A DNA stretch of 61,618 nt, taken from NCBI GenBank assembly GCA_002224055.1, contig AZLU01000239.1, positions 1 through 61,618 of the forward strand, given 5' to 3'. The translations under genes were made by a program, and so were the position numbers. Shown here in pieces: positions 11,102 to 23,157 of this stretch (its first letter is position 1; each line of letters starts with the position of its first letter). Under the pieces are notes generated by a model. The model was given only the letters and a program-made list of their open reading frames with translations, ran no database searches and was not told where the DNA came from. This DNA is from Pezizomycotina sp. ARF18 (taxonomy: Eukaryota > Ascomycota).

Positions 11102-12246
11102 TCATCGCACGGTAGGAGGGTGCGACTTCAGCCATTCCTTGTAAGACGCATGCTGGGTAACGTAGGGCATGACATCCGGCTCCTTATCCACTTTAGGCTG
11201 CTGCATAACACCCTTGTGAAGATCGTTAACGAAGGCCGTCAGCGCGTCCTTGAGGTGGAATTCCTCGCCATCGGGGAAGATATGAAGGCAGGTTTCTTAG
11301 AGATTCTATCCGCGTCAGCGTGGCCGCCGTGCTGGAGCGCGTCGAAGGCAAGCGCGTACACGACCGCATCAAAAATCATGAAGTAGTGGTCCGTAGGCCG
11401 CAGAGCGCAGACGTTCTGAACGCTGATTCTCGTAGCTCCCTCCAGCTTGCTAGTCTCCGGGGAAGGAACGACGAGCTCGTCGGCCCAGGTCCAGACGACG
11501 TCGTAGGACGACGGCGACGCGCGCATGGTCGTTGAGCGCAGCCATGAACTTCGATCCGCGGAATTGCTGCCAGAGGGATGGAGCGCAGAGCGTGCCGCCG
11601 CCGAGCGAGCAGAATTTGGTGATACCGTCGAACTGGACGCCGCCAAAATCGGGACCGAGAGCCACGAAGGCGCGGACATGTGGTCGGACGGACGGCCAGA
11701 AAGTGAGACCCCACTGCGTGACAGGGCATCCGGAGGAGTGCGAAATGACAGCGACTTGCTTCTGCGTGTACGAGGAGAGCATGTGAATGTTATAAGCGAC
11801 GTAACCGGCAGAAATCTGGTTATCCTCCATGCTCCGTTGCGCTGTTCAAAAGTTAAAAATTTGAATTCTCCAGCCTATACAATTGCACGAGATTTTCAAT
11901 GGCCCATTAAAACTTACGAAGGTCAACGTAGCACGGTGTATATCCCGCATCTCTCAGAACAGGAACGTAAACATCCTTCCAGCTTTCTTTCCAGTGCTGC
12001 AGTGCCATGGACGAGCAGTACGACATCAGACCTCGGCGATATACCGTACGGGCAAGTCAAAATGTTACCCATCTCACTGTAGGAGGCGGGCCATGGTGCA
12101 TCACTATAGTAGAGCGGTTTCGGTCGTTCTTGAGTCGGGACCGTGGTGTCGTTTCCGTCTGTCCGCTTCCACATTATACCAGGAACGAGCGAGGCATTGA
12201 CCGCAACGAGCGATGCCAGCCAAGGCAGGACGAATTTTTGGAGCAT
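11102..12246 (-). CDS. Secreted CalB-like lipase (alpha/beta hydrolase), frameshifted
   Basis: ATG at 12246 opens a signal peptide (MLQKFVLPWLASLVAVNASL). Then come VVLLVHGTAAL (oxyanion-loop region), YTPCYVDL, an intron at 11842-11917 (donor GTAAGT, acceptor TTGAACAG), and MEDNQISAGYVAYNI. These are followed by VISHSSGCPVTQWGLTFWPS with the nucleophile Ser in SHSSG, WTWADELVVPS with the Asp, and PTDHYFMIFDA with the His. The C-terminus EPDVMPYVTQHA ends with a TGA at 11102-11104. Order and spacing match Candida antarctica lipase B (TWSQGG, ATDEIV, IDHAG, EPDLMPYA). Such enzymes hydrolyse esters outside the cell. Three single-base frame corrections are needed (about 11.98, 11.53 and 11.31 kb), so it is a pseudogene or has sequence errors. 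Fold assignment is strong; activity is uncertain. Confidence 0.8.
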
Positions 12247-14596
12247 GTCGAGTTAGGCCGGCTGTCAGATTGACCTTTTAGCTAACGATGAAAGAACGTA
12301 ATGTGGAGGAGAAGCCACCTAAGGAACGGTCTGTAGCGAATGACGAACGGGCTGTTGATTGAATTGGACCGGAAAAGAACAATGAAGGTGGGCTTTATCG
12401 TGCTTTATAATTTCGTGAATTGCCTATAAACGGCCACACCGATTCATGCTCCGTACATTAGGCTATAAACCGGGGAAAACATCTACAAAAAAGCTTATGA
12501 TTACAAACCGGCCTTATAGAAGTGTATCATCTCCCCGCTGTTTTACCTATTACCGTAAGTTTATGTGCCTAAAAAGAATTCGTGCGAGCACTGTTTAGAG
12601 ACAAGCTTTGCAGGGGAAGTTCGTGATGCTATCCCCGCGATCGCACTAATAAAAGTGCCCGCATGAAATGCCACTGCGAGGTGTTACTGCGAAAATAATT
12701 TTAAACACCTCTGCTCAAAGCAGGAAAGGATTTTCTCCATCACTAAACACAGACTCTTTTTAAGGAACCTTCAGTAAATGAATCACGCTAGGATCCTTCT
12801 AGAACGGTGTTCCTTGCATTTCGGTAATTCGAGGACTCTCCCTTGTAGGCGGGGATAGTACTTGTCGAGCGATATGGCGATGACTTTGCTTGGGGAAAAT
12901 GTCGATAAGTTTATTTTTTCTCGTTGAGCGCCAAGCCTGCAGGGACCGGGTTCCAATTCGAGAAGGTCTTATGTTTCGGGGCTGCCAAAATTTTCATAGC
13001 GAAAACATTCTCCAATTTCATGCGCCAGATTCTGTTCACGGCAAAGATATGCACAAAATGCAGATACTCCACGAGTAACTAATGTCGGTTTTCACGAAAG
13101 GGTGGTTGTTTGAGAATAGGAGTCCGGATAAGAAGCGTCCCGGAACAAACAAGACTCAATCACTAGCTATCCTGAGTTCTTGCAAAGTCGATCCGTTTTA
13201 GAGAGAGAATGTAATTCGTGGTTGTGTTTTGCATAGCTATAATAGTGACGAGATGTCACAATGAAACGTAAATACGGGTTAAAGCCTTTATTAGAACCAT
13301 GGTCTGTTTTGGTTTTCTTCATGGTATGTACTGGTAGGGCTTGTAATGAATTATCAATATCATGCTCGCGCCAGAACTGCGATATCCGATCTCGGACATT
13401 CATCGGATTTCTAGACATTCATCGGATTTCTAGTCAATTCAACATCAATACCATGCATCTATTGAAAAAAGTGAGTATAGCGTGATGCGAAATAAGAACG
13501 ATATCACGACCCCCGTCTCATGTAGTACAGACTTACACGTGCGCTCGATGGTCGAGCCGAAGGCGTAGGAGCTAAATCGCCTTAGAAAGCCATTCAATAT
13601 TCGGCAATTCGGAGAAAATATTTGAATAACTTTCTTCTTCCATATACGATGAGCGAATGCTTCAACCCAGTTCATGACAATATTTAGAGAGCCCCTCTAT
13701 CAGATGGGTATGTTGAAGTCACCGAATCCTACTCCCTTTGATACCCTGGAGAAATTATACCATTGTATTGTCGTTACGACACTTGGCAACCAATACCCAG
13801 TTAACCAGATGTCTTATAGATCAGTTGATTTAGTTGGTTAGACAAGGATTTCAAGGTTACTATGTTCCACAGATTTTGGTGTCCTTATCGAGAATGTTAC
13901 CGCCTCTCTAGAGCATGCCTCAGGGGTTGTGTGACGTTGAAGGCTGCTCTCAATATGGTTAAGATTACTTTGTAATGTTCGGCTTTGTCCGAGATGCCAC
14001 TTCCCCGAGAAAACGTGCCTCCAGATCGTAACTCTATTGAAAAATGGTGATTTTAATTAAATTAAATATTCATTAAATTAATATCCTTTAAATTTGACAA
14101 CCGTGACCTCGCTCCGTCTGTTCATCTAGCCGAATCAGATATTGATTTACAGAAGTCTAATTTGACCTCACATGTTAAAGAGATGCCGTTTTATATAGTC
14201 ATTATATCGGTAACTGTGTTATATCCTGTATCCTAGCATTCGGTTCTGATCCGAAAGCTGGGTACCCTGCTCTTAATTTCGAGCTACCCGGGTAGATTCC
14301 TAGCCGCTGTCAAACGCGTTAAGATCTGACAGACCAATCCTAGAATTTTGTATATCTGGGCAGATTTCTCATGCTATTACGGCTAAGCGATCGGCAAACC
14401 TTCTCATGGCGAGACGGCTCGCGCCGAGGATAAGACTTAGAAAATGTACGATCCTATCTTTCGTTAGCAAATATCTTTCGCCTCGGTACTTGATGCTAAC
14501 GCAGCTTGGTGTCTTTCCGAAAAAAAAAAAAAAAAAGAGGTCCCTGTTGGGGGGATACTCACATGCAAACATAACACAATCCGACTCCGATCCACT
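12247..14596. other. Gene-poor interval with a 19-bp tandem duplication
   Basis: No convincing gene. A perfect tandem duplicate of 19 bp (GACATTCATCGGATTTCTA) lies at 13395-13413 and 13414-13432. Minus-strand frames at 13445-13675 and 13167-13418 could be joined by an intron-like stretch, but they match no family I recognise. A poly-A run lies at about 14520-14536. Confidence 0.4.
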
Positions 14597-15180
14597 CTAA
14601 ATCACTAACTCTCCTCTGATGCGCAAAGCATTTCTCCTCGGTTTCAAATCCCAGGTCCTTCCAACCCCGGGGAGTTGCGATTTCCCTTCCTGCTGCGACG
14701 CCTCCACCCGACCACTGCAGAGTTCCTTTCTTTGCGGTGTCGTCATAAAGTTAAAGTTCATCACGAAGATGGTATTCAGGACTGCCACCGCGAGTAGAAA
14801 TCCCATCGCCATGCCGTCGAGGATCACGTTCGCAACTGTGACGTAGAGGTGATTCGCGCAAACCCAGCAGCAGAATGCGGCCGCGGAAACGGTAATGGAT
14901 AACGAGAACGCAATACATGCGAGGAGCTGGTAAGTTCCGCCGCCGTTCCATAGATACGAACTCACCTGCCGTTCCATTTGAAGCACATCGATTCGATTAC
15001 TAGACCGGCGAGAGCGATAGTGAAGGATATGAGGCGAATGGGTATAAGAGCTCTGGGATGCTTCTTTTGGCGTTTCTTTTCGGACCGAGAGGTGTTATCC
15101 GCCGCGCCGGGAAGCGCCGGTATAGACGGCATCTTGTCGACTTTTTTCTTGAAGAAATTACTGAATATTCCTGAATGCAT
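14597..15180 (-). CDS. Small multi-pass membrane protein, hypothetical
   Basis: ATG at 15180 opens a basic, soluble N-terminus (FKKKVDKMPSIPALPG, then KKRQKKHPR). A first membrane helix follows (LISFTIALAGLVIESMCF). One base out of frame come two more strong hydrophobic segments, YQLLACIAFSLSITVSAAAF and MGFLLAVAVLNTIFVMNFNF, then a hydrophilic tail to the stop at 14597. The two parts join in the middle of SSYLWNGG if one base is corrected near 14.97 kb. The size and helix layout resemble MARVEL-type fungal membrane proteins, but no diagnostic motif is present, so I leave the family open. Confidence 0.5.
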
Positions 15181-15715
15181 TTTGGTAGTGTGAAGAAAGA
15201 GTGGTTATCATGGCGTTTCATTATTATTTGAAGTACGCTGACGGAGTAAACGGCGCCTGCTGGCGGACTTTTATCTAGCAGGAAATATTCCGTCATCGTT
15301 ACAAGATTTCATTTCGAACTTTATTTCATGGTCTTTCAGGAACTGGGGGTTTGATGTTCTAGAACATTACATATTTTAAGAGCCATGTAGAAAAATAACC
15401 AAGCTTATTTTACTATTATATGCCCAAAATAGTAAAATTACTAAAATACCACTATACTATATTTAGGTATAATAAATATACCCATTTAGAATATAAAACC
15501 TATTTAAAATATAAAATTTAACTAATAATAATATATATAATATTATAACTTTAAATTTTTATAAGTTTAACTTATAACTTATAAAATAATAGGTAATAAT
15601 AATAATAACCATGGCACTTACTATTTTATAAATTATAAGCTAAAAATATATTATTATTATTTACTATAATATAAATTAATTAATTAACTTATTCATTAAC
15701 TAATTAACTAACTAA
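15181..15715. repeat. Promoter region grading into A+T-rich RIP island
   Basis: To about 15360 this is the presumed upstream region of the membrane-protein gene. From about 15400 it is almost pure A+T with no frames. The island continues on the other side of the MITE to about 16380. Confidence 0.55.
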
Positions 15716-15935
15716 GTGTTCGAGATCGGGTCAGAGATACATGTACAGTTAAAAAGACCTCCGTTTTTAGTGAGGTTCGCTAAGCGAAAATTGGTGTTCC
15801 GTAACCATAGATGTACCGCTACCTCTGAGGCTTATATGCATAGTTTGAAACAATTTCGCTCGCCTAGTAAAATATATATAAAAACAAATTATTAGAAATT
15901 TATTTTAACTAGAACTATGACCCGGTCTCGAACAC
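15716..15935. mobile_element. 220-bp PIF/Harbinger-like MITE with TAA target duplication
   Basis: Imperfect terminal inverted repeats GTGTTCGAGATCGGGTCA (15716-15733) and TGACCCGGTCTCGAACAC (15918-15935) differ at one position. TAA flanks both ends (15713-15715 and 15936-15938). A 3-bp TWA duplication is the hallmark of PIF/Harbinger (family knowledge). The interior has normal composition and no coding capacity, in contrast to the A+T island around it. Confidence 0.75.
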
Positions 15936-16390
15936 TAACCAGCCAATATTATATAATAATATTTATTTATTTATCTACATACCTATATATATATATATCT
16001 ATATATTTATCTATATAATAATTAAAATTTTTAATCTAAATTTTTGAGTTTTAAAATAGATAAATAAATAAGAATGTTTATAATATATTATATTATCTTT
16101 AAAAAAAATAAAAGTTAAATTTAAATATAAAAAAACAAAAATTGATTAAGTTATAAATTATTTACATAAATGTAAAATTTATTTTAATTTTTTTAACATT
16201 TTTTAATGTTATGAAGTTTTATTTTATATTTATATTATTTTTTAAAATATAATACTTTATTTAATTTAATTTTAATAAATATAAATATATTTTATTAATA
16301 TTTTTATTAATTTTTAATAGCTAACGGCATAAAACGATATAAAATAATGTAAAATAAGCTTAAAATAGCAGAATAACCTTAGGTCTATTT
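15936..16390. repeat. A+T-rich RIP-decayed repeat
   Basis: Nearly pure A+T with many short poly-A/T runs and no frames. This is the right half of the island into which the MITE is inserted. Confidence 0.65.
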
Positions 16391-16626
16391 TGGAGTTGAA
16401 GGCATGCACAAATGCATTTAGACTTTTCCTGATGGCTGTGAACTCTATTGAAACACTCCTTCGTATTAGATTTATTACAAGAACGATCGTAGAAACACTT
16501 AAATAGTCAAAACTTAAACCTGTGTTGTAGTCGCAATGAAGTAAATAATACGTGTATCGGACGATACTAAGACTGTAAGACAGATCCTAGAGTACTACTG
16601 TTATATAATCCACCCAGCCCGATATT

Positions 16627-17779
16627 CTATCTTTTAAAGCCCGTGCCATCGAGAGGTGACCAAATGCCGTCCATAACGTCCTTCCTTATCGCATCTTCCT
16701 CTTCTTTCGTTATATCCTCCTTGCCAAAGTTCTCGGTCCTCTTCATGAACTCGATCTCTTCCTCTGTATCCGCTCTTCCATCCATGTTGTTGCGATATGG
16801 ATATCTTTTCATTATTCGCTTTGTTAGTACAGCCATTAAAAATTGCAAAACTGAGTTGAACCATCATTCTCAATTTACCTCCGTATTTGCGAATAATGGG
16901 GATGTGGACATCTGTTTTCAATAAAAACTTATTAGCATGCTAAATTTTACTCAAATTTACCCCATTTGCTCATCGGGCAACAACCTAGCAAGTGGAAAAA
17001 CCAGAACATATGCTGCTCCACAGTTACATCGTCCCCTTTTGGCGGACCTTCCGTTGCGACTTTCTTGAACGCCGTCTCGTCGTTCATCTCATCTTTCCGA
17101 GCGCGGTAGGGGTCGTTCTGACCACTTCTTTTCTCCATCTCTGTTTCTCATTAATCTTCTGCCTAGCAATTGTCATGATATCCAGAATATAACGTGCTCA
17201 CCAACGCGCAATTTCTCAACGTAATCGTTGCAAAATTGATGGTTTTCGAGGTTCTCCGAGTGGACCAGCGGGATTATGAACCAGATACACCTTCTCACAG
17301 CCTCCGTGTACGAATAACCCTGATCCATCCACTGCTGCACTTTATCCGGCCTGTGGCCGTCAGGAAGTCGCAGCAGATGTTCGGAAAAATGCTCCCGACT
17401 ATACTGAAGTATGAGTGAACGTATCTTTCGTCCCTGCCCTTCAGCCCTCTCGGAGATTGATCGAGCAGCAGAAGCAGGCCAAGACTCTGCTCCAAGAACT
17501 CAGGTGATTCCGAGGAGGGAAGATACTTGAACAGGTCGTGCGCGTGTATCTTATCTAAAGGCGTCTTGCTAATTGCTTTCAGAGCCACTAATTGGGCCTT
17601 AGTAAGTTTCTCCGCTTCTGCGACCGCAGCGGCACCGTTCCCGATCTGGTTCTGCCGGTTCTCGAGCGCGGACTTGATTTGTGCCATCGATGTCGTCGCC
17701 GGCGGCCAGGGGAACTGGTTGATTACGAGGTGCCTGAAAGCCACGGGGTAAGAACATCATAAAGGTCGTCCCGGGACAT
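16627..17779 (-). CDS. DUF924 family protein
   Basis: Minus-strand multi-exon gene. The probable start is the ATG at 17779 (MSRDDLYDVLTPWL). Diagnostic DUF924 blocks appear in order: LGLLLLLDQSPRGLKGRDER (the family's 'LLDQFPRN' motif), then one base out of frame IWFIIPLVHSENLENHQF (the 'PFMHSE' motif). Next is an exon with VATEGPPKGDDVTVEQHMFW, an intron ending at AAAACAG, then DVHIPIIRKYG. A last intron has a perfect TACTAAC branch site, and the C-terminal exon is YPYRNNMDGRADTEEEIEFM (the 'FPHRN..LGR.ST.EE' motif), ending at 16627. The family is helical and its biochemical role is unknown. About two or three single-base corrections are needed, including one at the last exon junction. Confidence 0.8.
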
Positions 17780-18424
17780 TCTCGCAGCACTGGTTGTTAT
17801 TTCTCCCTCTTGATTTCAGATCACGATGGGTCAAGAATTCGCCTAAAGGTCTGGAACTTCAGCCGCTATCGCAGAGACAAGTCGTATAGTATCGATAAGA
17901 AATGTAGATGAAACCAAGAAATCGCGATGCGCTGATGTTTTATCTATAACATCACGACCATGAATTGAAGACAGAGGAAACAGTGTCTGAGTCCCTGGGC
18001 ACGAATGCCGATGGTAGCTTCCGCGCATGGAAGACGGCCTGACTACCCGTCTTTCAAAAAGGAAGGTGCTACATTATCTGACTCAGATATTCATCGCACC
18101 CTAGACGGCGACGCATACAATTACGTGTAACTATTTCGGTAACCCTACCGTCCTGATCGCTTAGGTTAATATCGTGGCCTTGCGGTTCCTGGAAAACAGA
18201 CATTGACGTTTCCGGGCATGTTCTATCCATTACGTTTTCTATTTATTTTGGCTCAGCTTTTAGTGCTAAGAAGTGCTAGATCACGATTTCACGTACTCAC
18301 TATCTCATGAACACACCATGAATGTATCATTTGTTCCGCTTCACGTTTATACGTTACCCAAACAATTACAAGGTTTTTGCCTTACAACATGCAGTTCGGA
18401 GATTAACGAAATAGGCATCGGCTG
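17780..18424. other. Intergenic, no gene recognised
   Basis: Contains the upstream region of the DUF924 gene. Only short frames without recognisable motifs. Confidence 0.4.
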
Positions 18425-18848
18425 TTATTGATCGTGATCATCGCCTTGCCAAGAAAAATCGACCATCGCGACCTCGTAAAAGATGTCGAGCGGCTGGGCA
18501 TCCTGTTCTCGAAAAGTATAAAAACTCGCTTTGCTGGCTAAAATCACTCTTCCCGTCATGAGATGCGACGGTCCTCTAATTTTACTGCGGTTCCCATCTC
18601 GTGAATACCAGGATAAAAAATACTGAGCAGCGGAGACGCTTGCCAAGCTGGGACAATAGAGAGTTTCATAACGGCCATATGAGGAATGGGAAACCGAGGA
18701 TGCGGCTTTCATGTTCACACAGGGAAATAATATTCAGCTGCGATGAAACCGTGCTGAGAACTCCCTCGGGAGCCAGGGTGTATTGATAGCGTACGATAGG
18801 GCTGTCAAGCTTTTTTTCGAGAAATAGCCAAAAGCGATCCACGGACAC
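18425..18848 (-). CDS. Hypothetical protein fragment
   Basis: Two overlapping minus-strand frames, 18848-18666 (opening MSVDRFWLFLEKKLDS) and 18718-18425 (ending SWQGDDHDQ), could form one protein of roughly 140 residues if a single base is corrected. No family recognised, no signal peptide, no membrane helix. Coding status is uncertain, because a third frame across 18.56-18.68 kb also reads well. Confidence 0.25.
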
Positions 18849-19519
18849 GTTTTATGAGTATACATTAGCCTATTAACGGGGCGCAGTGACACTAACGTCA
18901 AGTTTATCGGGAAGAGGGAGCAGTCCGTATACGGTAAAGACCTTCAGCCAGTCCCTCCAAAATAGGCAAATGAGGGACACAAAATGAAGAACGCATTAAG
19001 GATTCAGCGTTACAATCGTATCCGACTGTTTATCGAATGGAATACTGAGGCTGTGGAGCTCAAATATCCAGGGTATCGTTCCGCGGATATTGTCTACCCC
19101 GGTAGAATTCTCCTCGACGTCGTGGATATCAGGATGATTATAGTAAATGCTGCGCGAGAAGACTGAAACCATAGCTACCCTAACCATCCAAATATCACGA
19201 TGAGAAAACTTACATAGAGACTTCCGACTCGATGATGATTGTGCTCCTAATCACGCTCTTAACATAGTGCATGCTCCGGATCACGATATCTATAAGCATA
19301 TAAGCAGCCTGAGTCCGTCATTGAATCAGCATCCATTAACACGAGCATCATTCACTCACTTACAGTAGTGACCAACCTTCCCGTTTTATATATAACCTAC
19401 ACAATCTTTCGAGCAAGCCCTCACAATTCATTCGTTAGACACTTAGCATCGATCCCATTCGCTTTCAGCTTCGTAATTGAAGTTTTAACATTCTTTAACC
19501 TTCCTTCTGCTCCTCGATC
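18849..19519. promoter_or_regulatory. Upstream region of the transglutaminase-like gene
   Basis: No gene recognised. The last 150 bases before the ATG at 19520 are pyrimidine-rich and contain TATATATAAC at about 19388, as expected for a fungal promoter and 5' leader. Exact elements cannot be defined. Confidence 0.35.
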
Positions 19520-21930
19520 ATGCGGCAGGAGACACTTTTTCTCATCCTCGGCTTCCATGGCTATGTATACGCACAGTCAATAGAGAGTTTGAAGGTGAAT
19601 TACAGTCCCTTTTGCGTTACGGATAGTAACGGGAACTGTCAAGGCTACACGCAGCGAAACGCTGTAGTGTACGATGACAAGAACCCACAAGGCAGACCCA
19701 CCAGTCTTACACTTGAGAATGTGAGCGACGGGGAGTTGTTCGCTGTGCAGCTCAATAATGCGCCTGCAGGAACGCTCTACGGAACCATCAATGGCGTCAA
19801 TGTCACTGCTCCGGTTCGGGTTGAAGGCGGGGACGCTGTCGTGACCACGGGACTTTCCCGGAACTTTGCTCAGACCGGTGTGCCCTGGTCGCTCTCCGGC
19901 GATATTAATTGGTTCGTTGGAGGAGAACCGATTCAAGGAGCTACTCCTGTGCGACTCTACGCTGTAAGTCAAGGTGTGCCAGATTACTTTAAGAAGTACG
20001 GATCTACGAGGACTTCCTCTCCTTCATTCTTCCCCAGAACGACGGAAGTGGCAGATTACCACAGGATACGACTGCCTACAATCAATTCGTCGGAACCAAA
20101 GTACACCGCGATACCAAGTTCAAATATGATGTCTTCCGCGGCGCCCCCAGATACTACAGTAACTACAACCGCATGACGACGAACGACAACCAAAATCAGA
20201 TTGCGGGTTGGTTTGCGCTCAGGGCATGGCTGAACGATAGGGAACTCATCGGATCCGATGGCATCAATGGTGAAGTCAACTGTTATGACCAGGCTGGTCT
20301 CATTCAGATGGCTTTATCTCTTGGCCGGACACCAGTCCAAGATATAAACCTCGCCTACTCCGCACCATATGGATACATCCAGAAAACCACGCTCGTTGGC
20401 AATTACGTTACCAATAGTCCGTTCTTCAGACAAAACCCTTCTCTGCAAGTCCTCCCTCCAAAGGACTCACGTCGTACAGCCTTCGGAAACCACATGTTCT
20501 GCGCCGTCGGTAAAGCCCGCAAGACATTATCAACATGTCCTCCAACCAGAAATCTCCTCTTCGCATCTTTGACTCTTGTGCCGGACCCGCTTTGGGTACC
20601 CAAACCCTGCCACAGTACTCGCCGCCGCTGTGGACACTAACAACCCTCGCAATTCGAAGCTGCCGACTCTGAACCAAGTCAAGATCGGCCGCGGTGTTAC
20701 CCAATTCAACAACAATCTTCGTAAGGGTCTATTTACCGACCCAGCGAATCAGAAACGCCAAGAGTACACGCAAACCCAATCTTCGACCGATCAGGCCGAC
20801 GCCGACGATTTCGAAAAGCGCCTTAAGGCTCTGGGTGCCGAGTCCGGGTCCGACTCCGGCAAAGTCTACCGCCTCGATTTCAACCAGATTGACCAGACCC
20901 TCGGCGGCAACAACCAGCAACACAATGTTCTCAGCAAGGAAACCCACATGGACGCCGACAGCGCCATCTTCAGCTACATCTACCGTATGAATAATGACGC
21001 GTCGCAGGACGTTCGTATCCGTATGACCGTTGCTAAAGATTATCCGTCTGCTTTCCTCTCCTCAACCACACGCTGTCCCAGTTCGATTCCAAGCTCGAAG
21101 ATACTTTCCAGGCTCCTCCTGCCAACTCTAACGCCGGCAAGAACAAGGGATCTCTTGGATCTTGGACTCTTTTCGGCAAGAGCAACGCCAACAAGGGTTC
21201 CATCATGTTCTCGAGGTAATGTCTTGGTCGATCTTTCCGGTCTTAAGGATTCCGTAAGCCTCGAGACCACCGCTCAGGAAATCCACAAGTTTATCACAAG
21301 CCCGCCCCCCGAGGCCAAGAACCCGGACAGTGCACCGTCGGTAAGGCCAGTCTCGATAACGCCGCCGCTGATAATACTATCCAGGTCGGTCAGACCGTCA
21401 AGCTCAGCCTGCCCGTAAAGAATGCCTACCAGTCCGATTACACTCTTAAGACTGGCAATGCCCTCGTTACCTACATGAACCAGACCAAGGGTCAGGATAG
21501 CTTCGATGTAGAGATCCTTGGTGCGAGGAAGGCGACGACGAAATTGTCTTCTCGTTCCTCTCCCCAGCCGGTGAAGTCCAGGACTCGCAGCCATTGACCA
21601 TCAAGGTCGTCCCATCTCAGGGTGGAAGCTCCGATGGCACTCAACAGCCAACCGGAACCGGTTACCCTTCCAGAGTAACTCCCCGGCTCAGTCTCCTAGC
21701 TACTCCGCTCTCCCGTCGACTCTCGCTACTTACGTCTCGGGTTCGCAACCATCCGCGACTGGTGGGTCGGATGCTTCTGAGCAGCCCGCCAGCCTACCGA
21801 TTCATTCCCGCAACAGACCGGTGACGCATACCCCACCGGCACTCAACAGACCCAATCCGCTCAAGGAAACGGTGACGACTCCCAGCCTACAGCTTCGGGA
21901 GCCAGTTATCCTGTTGAAACCGACCAGTAA
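19520..21930 (+). CDS. Secreted transglutaminase-like protein with Ser/Thr/Gln-rich tail
   Basis: The ATG at 19520 gives a hydrophobic leader (LFLILGFHGYVYA) followed by QSIESLKVNYSPFC. An N-terminal beta-rich region leads to FKYDVFRGAPRYY and WFALRAWL, then EVNCYDQAGLIQMALSLG (20.27 kb), RTAFGNHMFCAVG (20.48 kb) and LRIFDSCAGPALGTQT (20.56 kb). Cys, His and Asp in that order, with the Cys heading a helix, are what the transglutaminase/papain-like superfamily shows, so I infer a Cys-His-Asp triad. The downstream half contains GNVLVDLSGLKDSVSLETTA, a beta domain and a low-complexity tail (GDDSQPTASGASYP) ending VETDQ with a TAA at 21928-21930, typical of fungal cell-surface proteins. At least six single-base frame changes are needed, yet no in-frame nonsense codon is seen within the correct frame. 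The domain call is inference. Confidence 0.65.
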
Positions 21931-23157
21931 ACCGAGAGTCCGCTCTGGAAAACATCGCCTTCCATAGACTAATTGCCAGCATAGATTGCTAGTAGACGGA
22001 CAAGAAATTAGAAATTTTTATGCATTACTCCTGGCGTCATTGGTTTTTTCCCTTTTTTTTTTCCTTATGACCCCAAAATCTTGTTTAACTTCACAACTAG
22101 AACGTTATGTTGTTGCTATTTGTTTTATTTATTGGCGCCACTAATATTAGAGTATTTGTCATGTTCGTTACATAGAGACCGCATAGGCTAGTACTAGCAG
22201 GTCAAGTTCGTGTATTCTCGAGTGATTCTACCGATCCAATACAAAATTTATACCCAAATAACCTGATTTGTGCTTCATGAAGTGATATGTGAATTTTTTT
22301 GGATCTCCTTGTAGTGACTACAGCGAATTTGAGAAGATAGTCGCAGTATCTAAACAATACTAGTAGTCATTCAAAGGAATATCTCCTAAGTAAGCATATA
22401 TACCTATCTCAGTGGAACTCTTTCCGGTGGCGCAGGAGTTTTTGTCAGTCCGTAGCCGTTAGGTTTCCAAGAAGCTTTCGCTCAATACTGTCTATCGCTT
22501 ACTATGGTCTTTTTTTATAATAACAATTTAAGGGCTTTGTGATCTCACCACAAGTTATACGAGCCCGTAAGTAAAGTTTCGGTACAACTCAGTGTTTTAC
22601 AAACAGTGAAGGTCATGTTGGTGGTAGGTTCCATCGGTTGCATGGGAAGGATGAGATGGTGGTGATTGGCTTGTGCCAATTAGCAAGTTGCTGGACTTAA
22701 GATCGCCGGGAGATATTTTAGAATACGGGGTTTCAGCGGAAAGTTTCAACCTGTATTCAATCTAAGAGACCTCTGGTTATACCTACGAAGAGGCTTCTTG
22801 AGGTCGATGGTGTAATTCCTCTGGAATATCATCGAGTGAGACCGCTGATTCATACGGTCATGCAGAGAGAAATTGAAAAGTGAGAGATATCATCGGAATC
22901 ATTGAAATCGTGAACTATTTTCGTATTTTGGGTATAGGTATCTAGGTATCAAACGTGAAATTGGTCAAAGGAAGAACAAAAGAAAACTAAGATGTAAATC
23001 AAGTAAAAACAAAGAAAAACTAAGATGTAAATCAAGTAAAAGAAGCAACTGATTAATATGAGATCCTCTCTATGAAAGCCCGAAGTCATCCTCCAAAATA
23101 ACCACGTCTTAATTTAAATAGTCAGCTTCAAGCTGAATGTCCCCTATCAATACTGTT
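21931..23157. other. Intergenic with a 33-bp tandem duplication
   Basis: No gene seen. A tandem duplication with period 33 lies at about 22983-23041, with the shared unit CTAAGATGTAAATCAAG. This is the shared 3' region of two convergent genes. Confidence 0.45.

Noticed and set aside
13445-13675. Possible cytochrome P450 heme-binding segment (YAFGSTIERTC)
   Set aside because: Spacing does not fit FxxGxRxCxG, and no other P450 motif is nearby.
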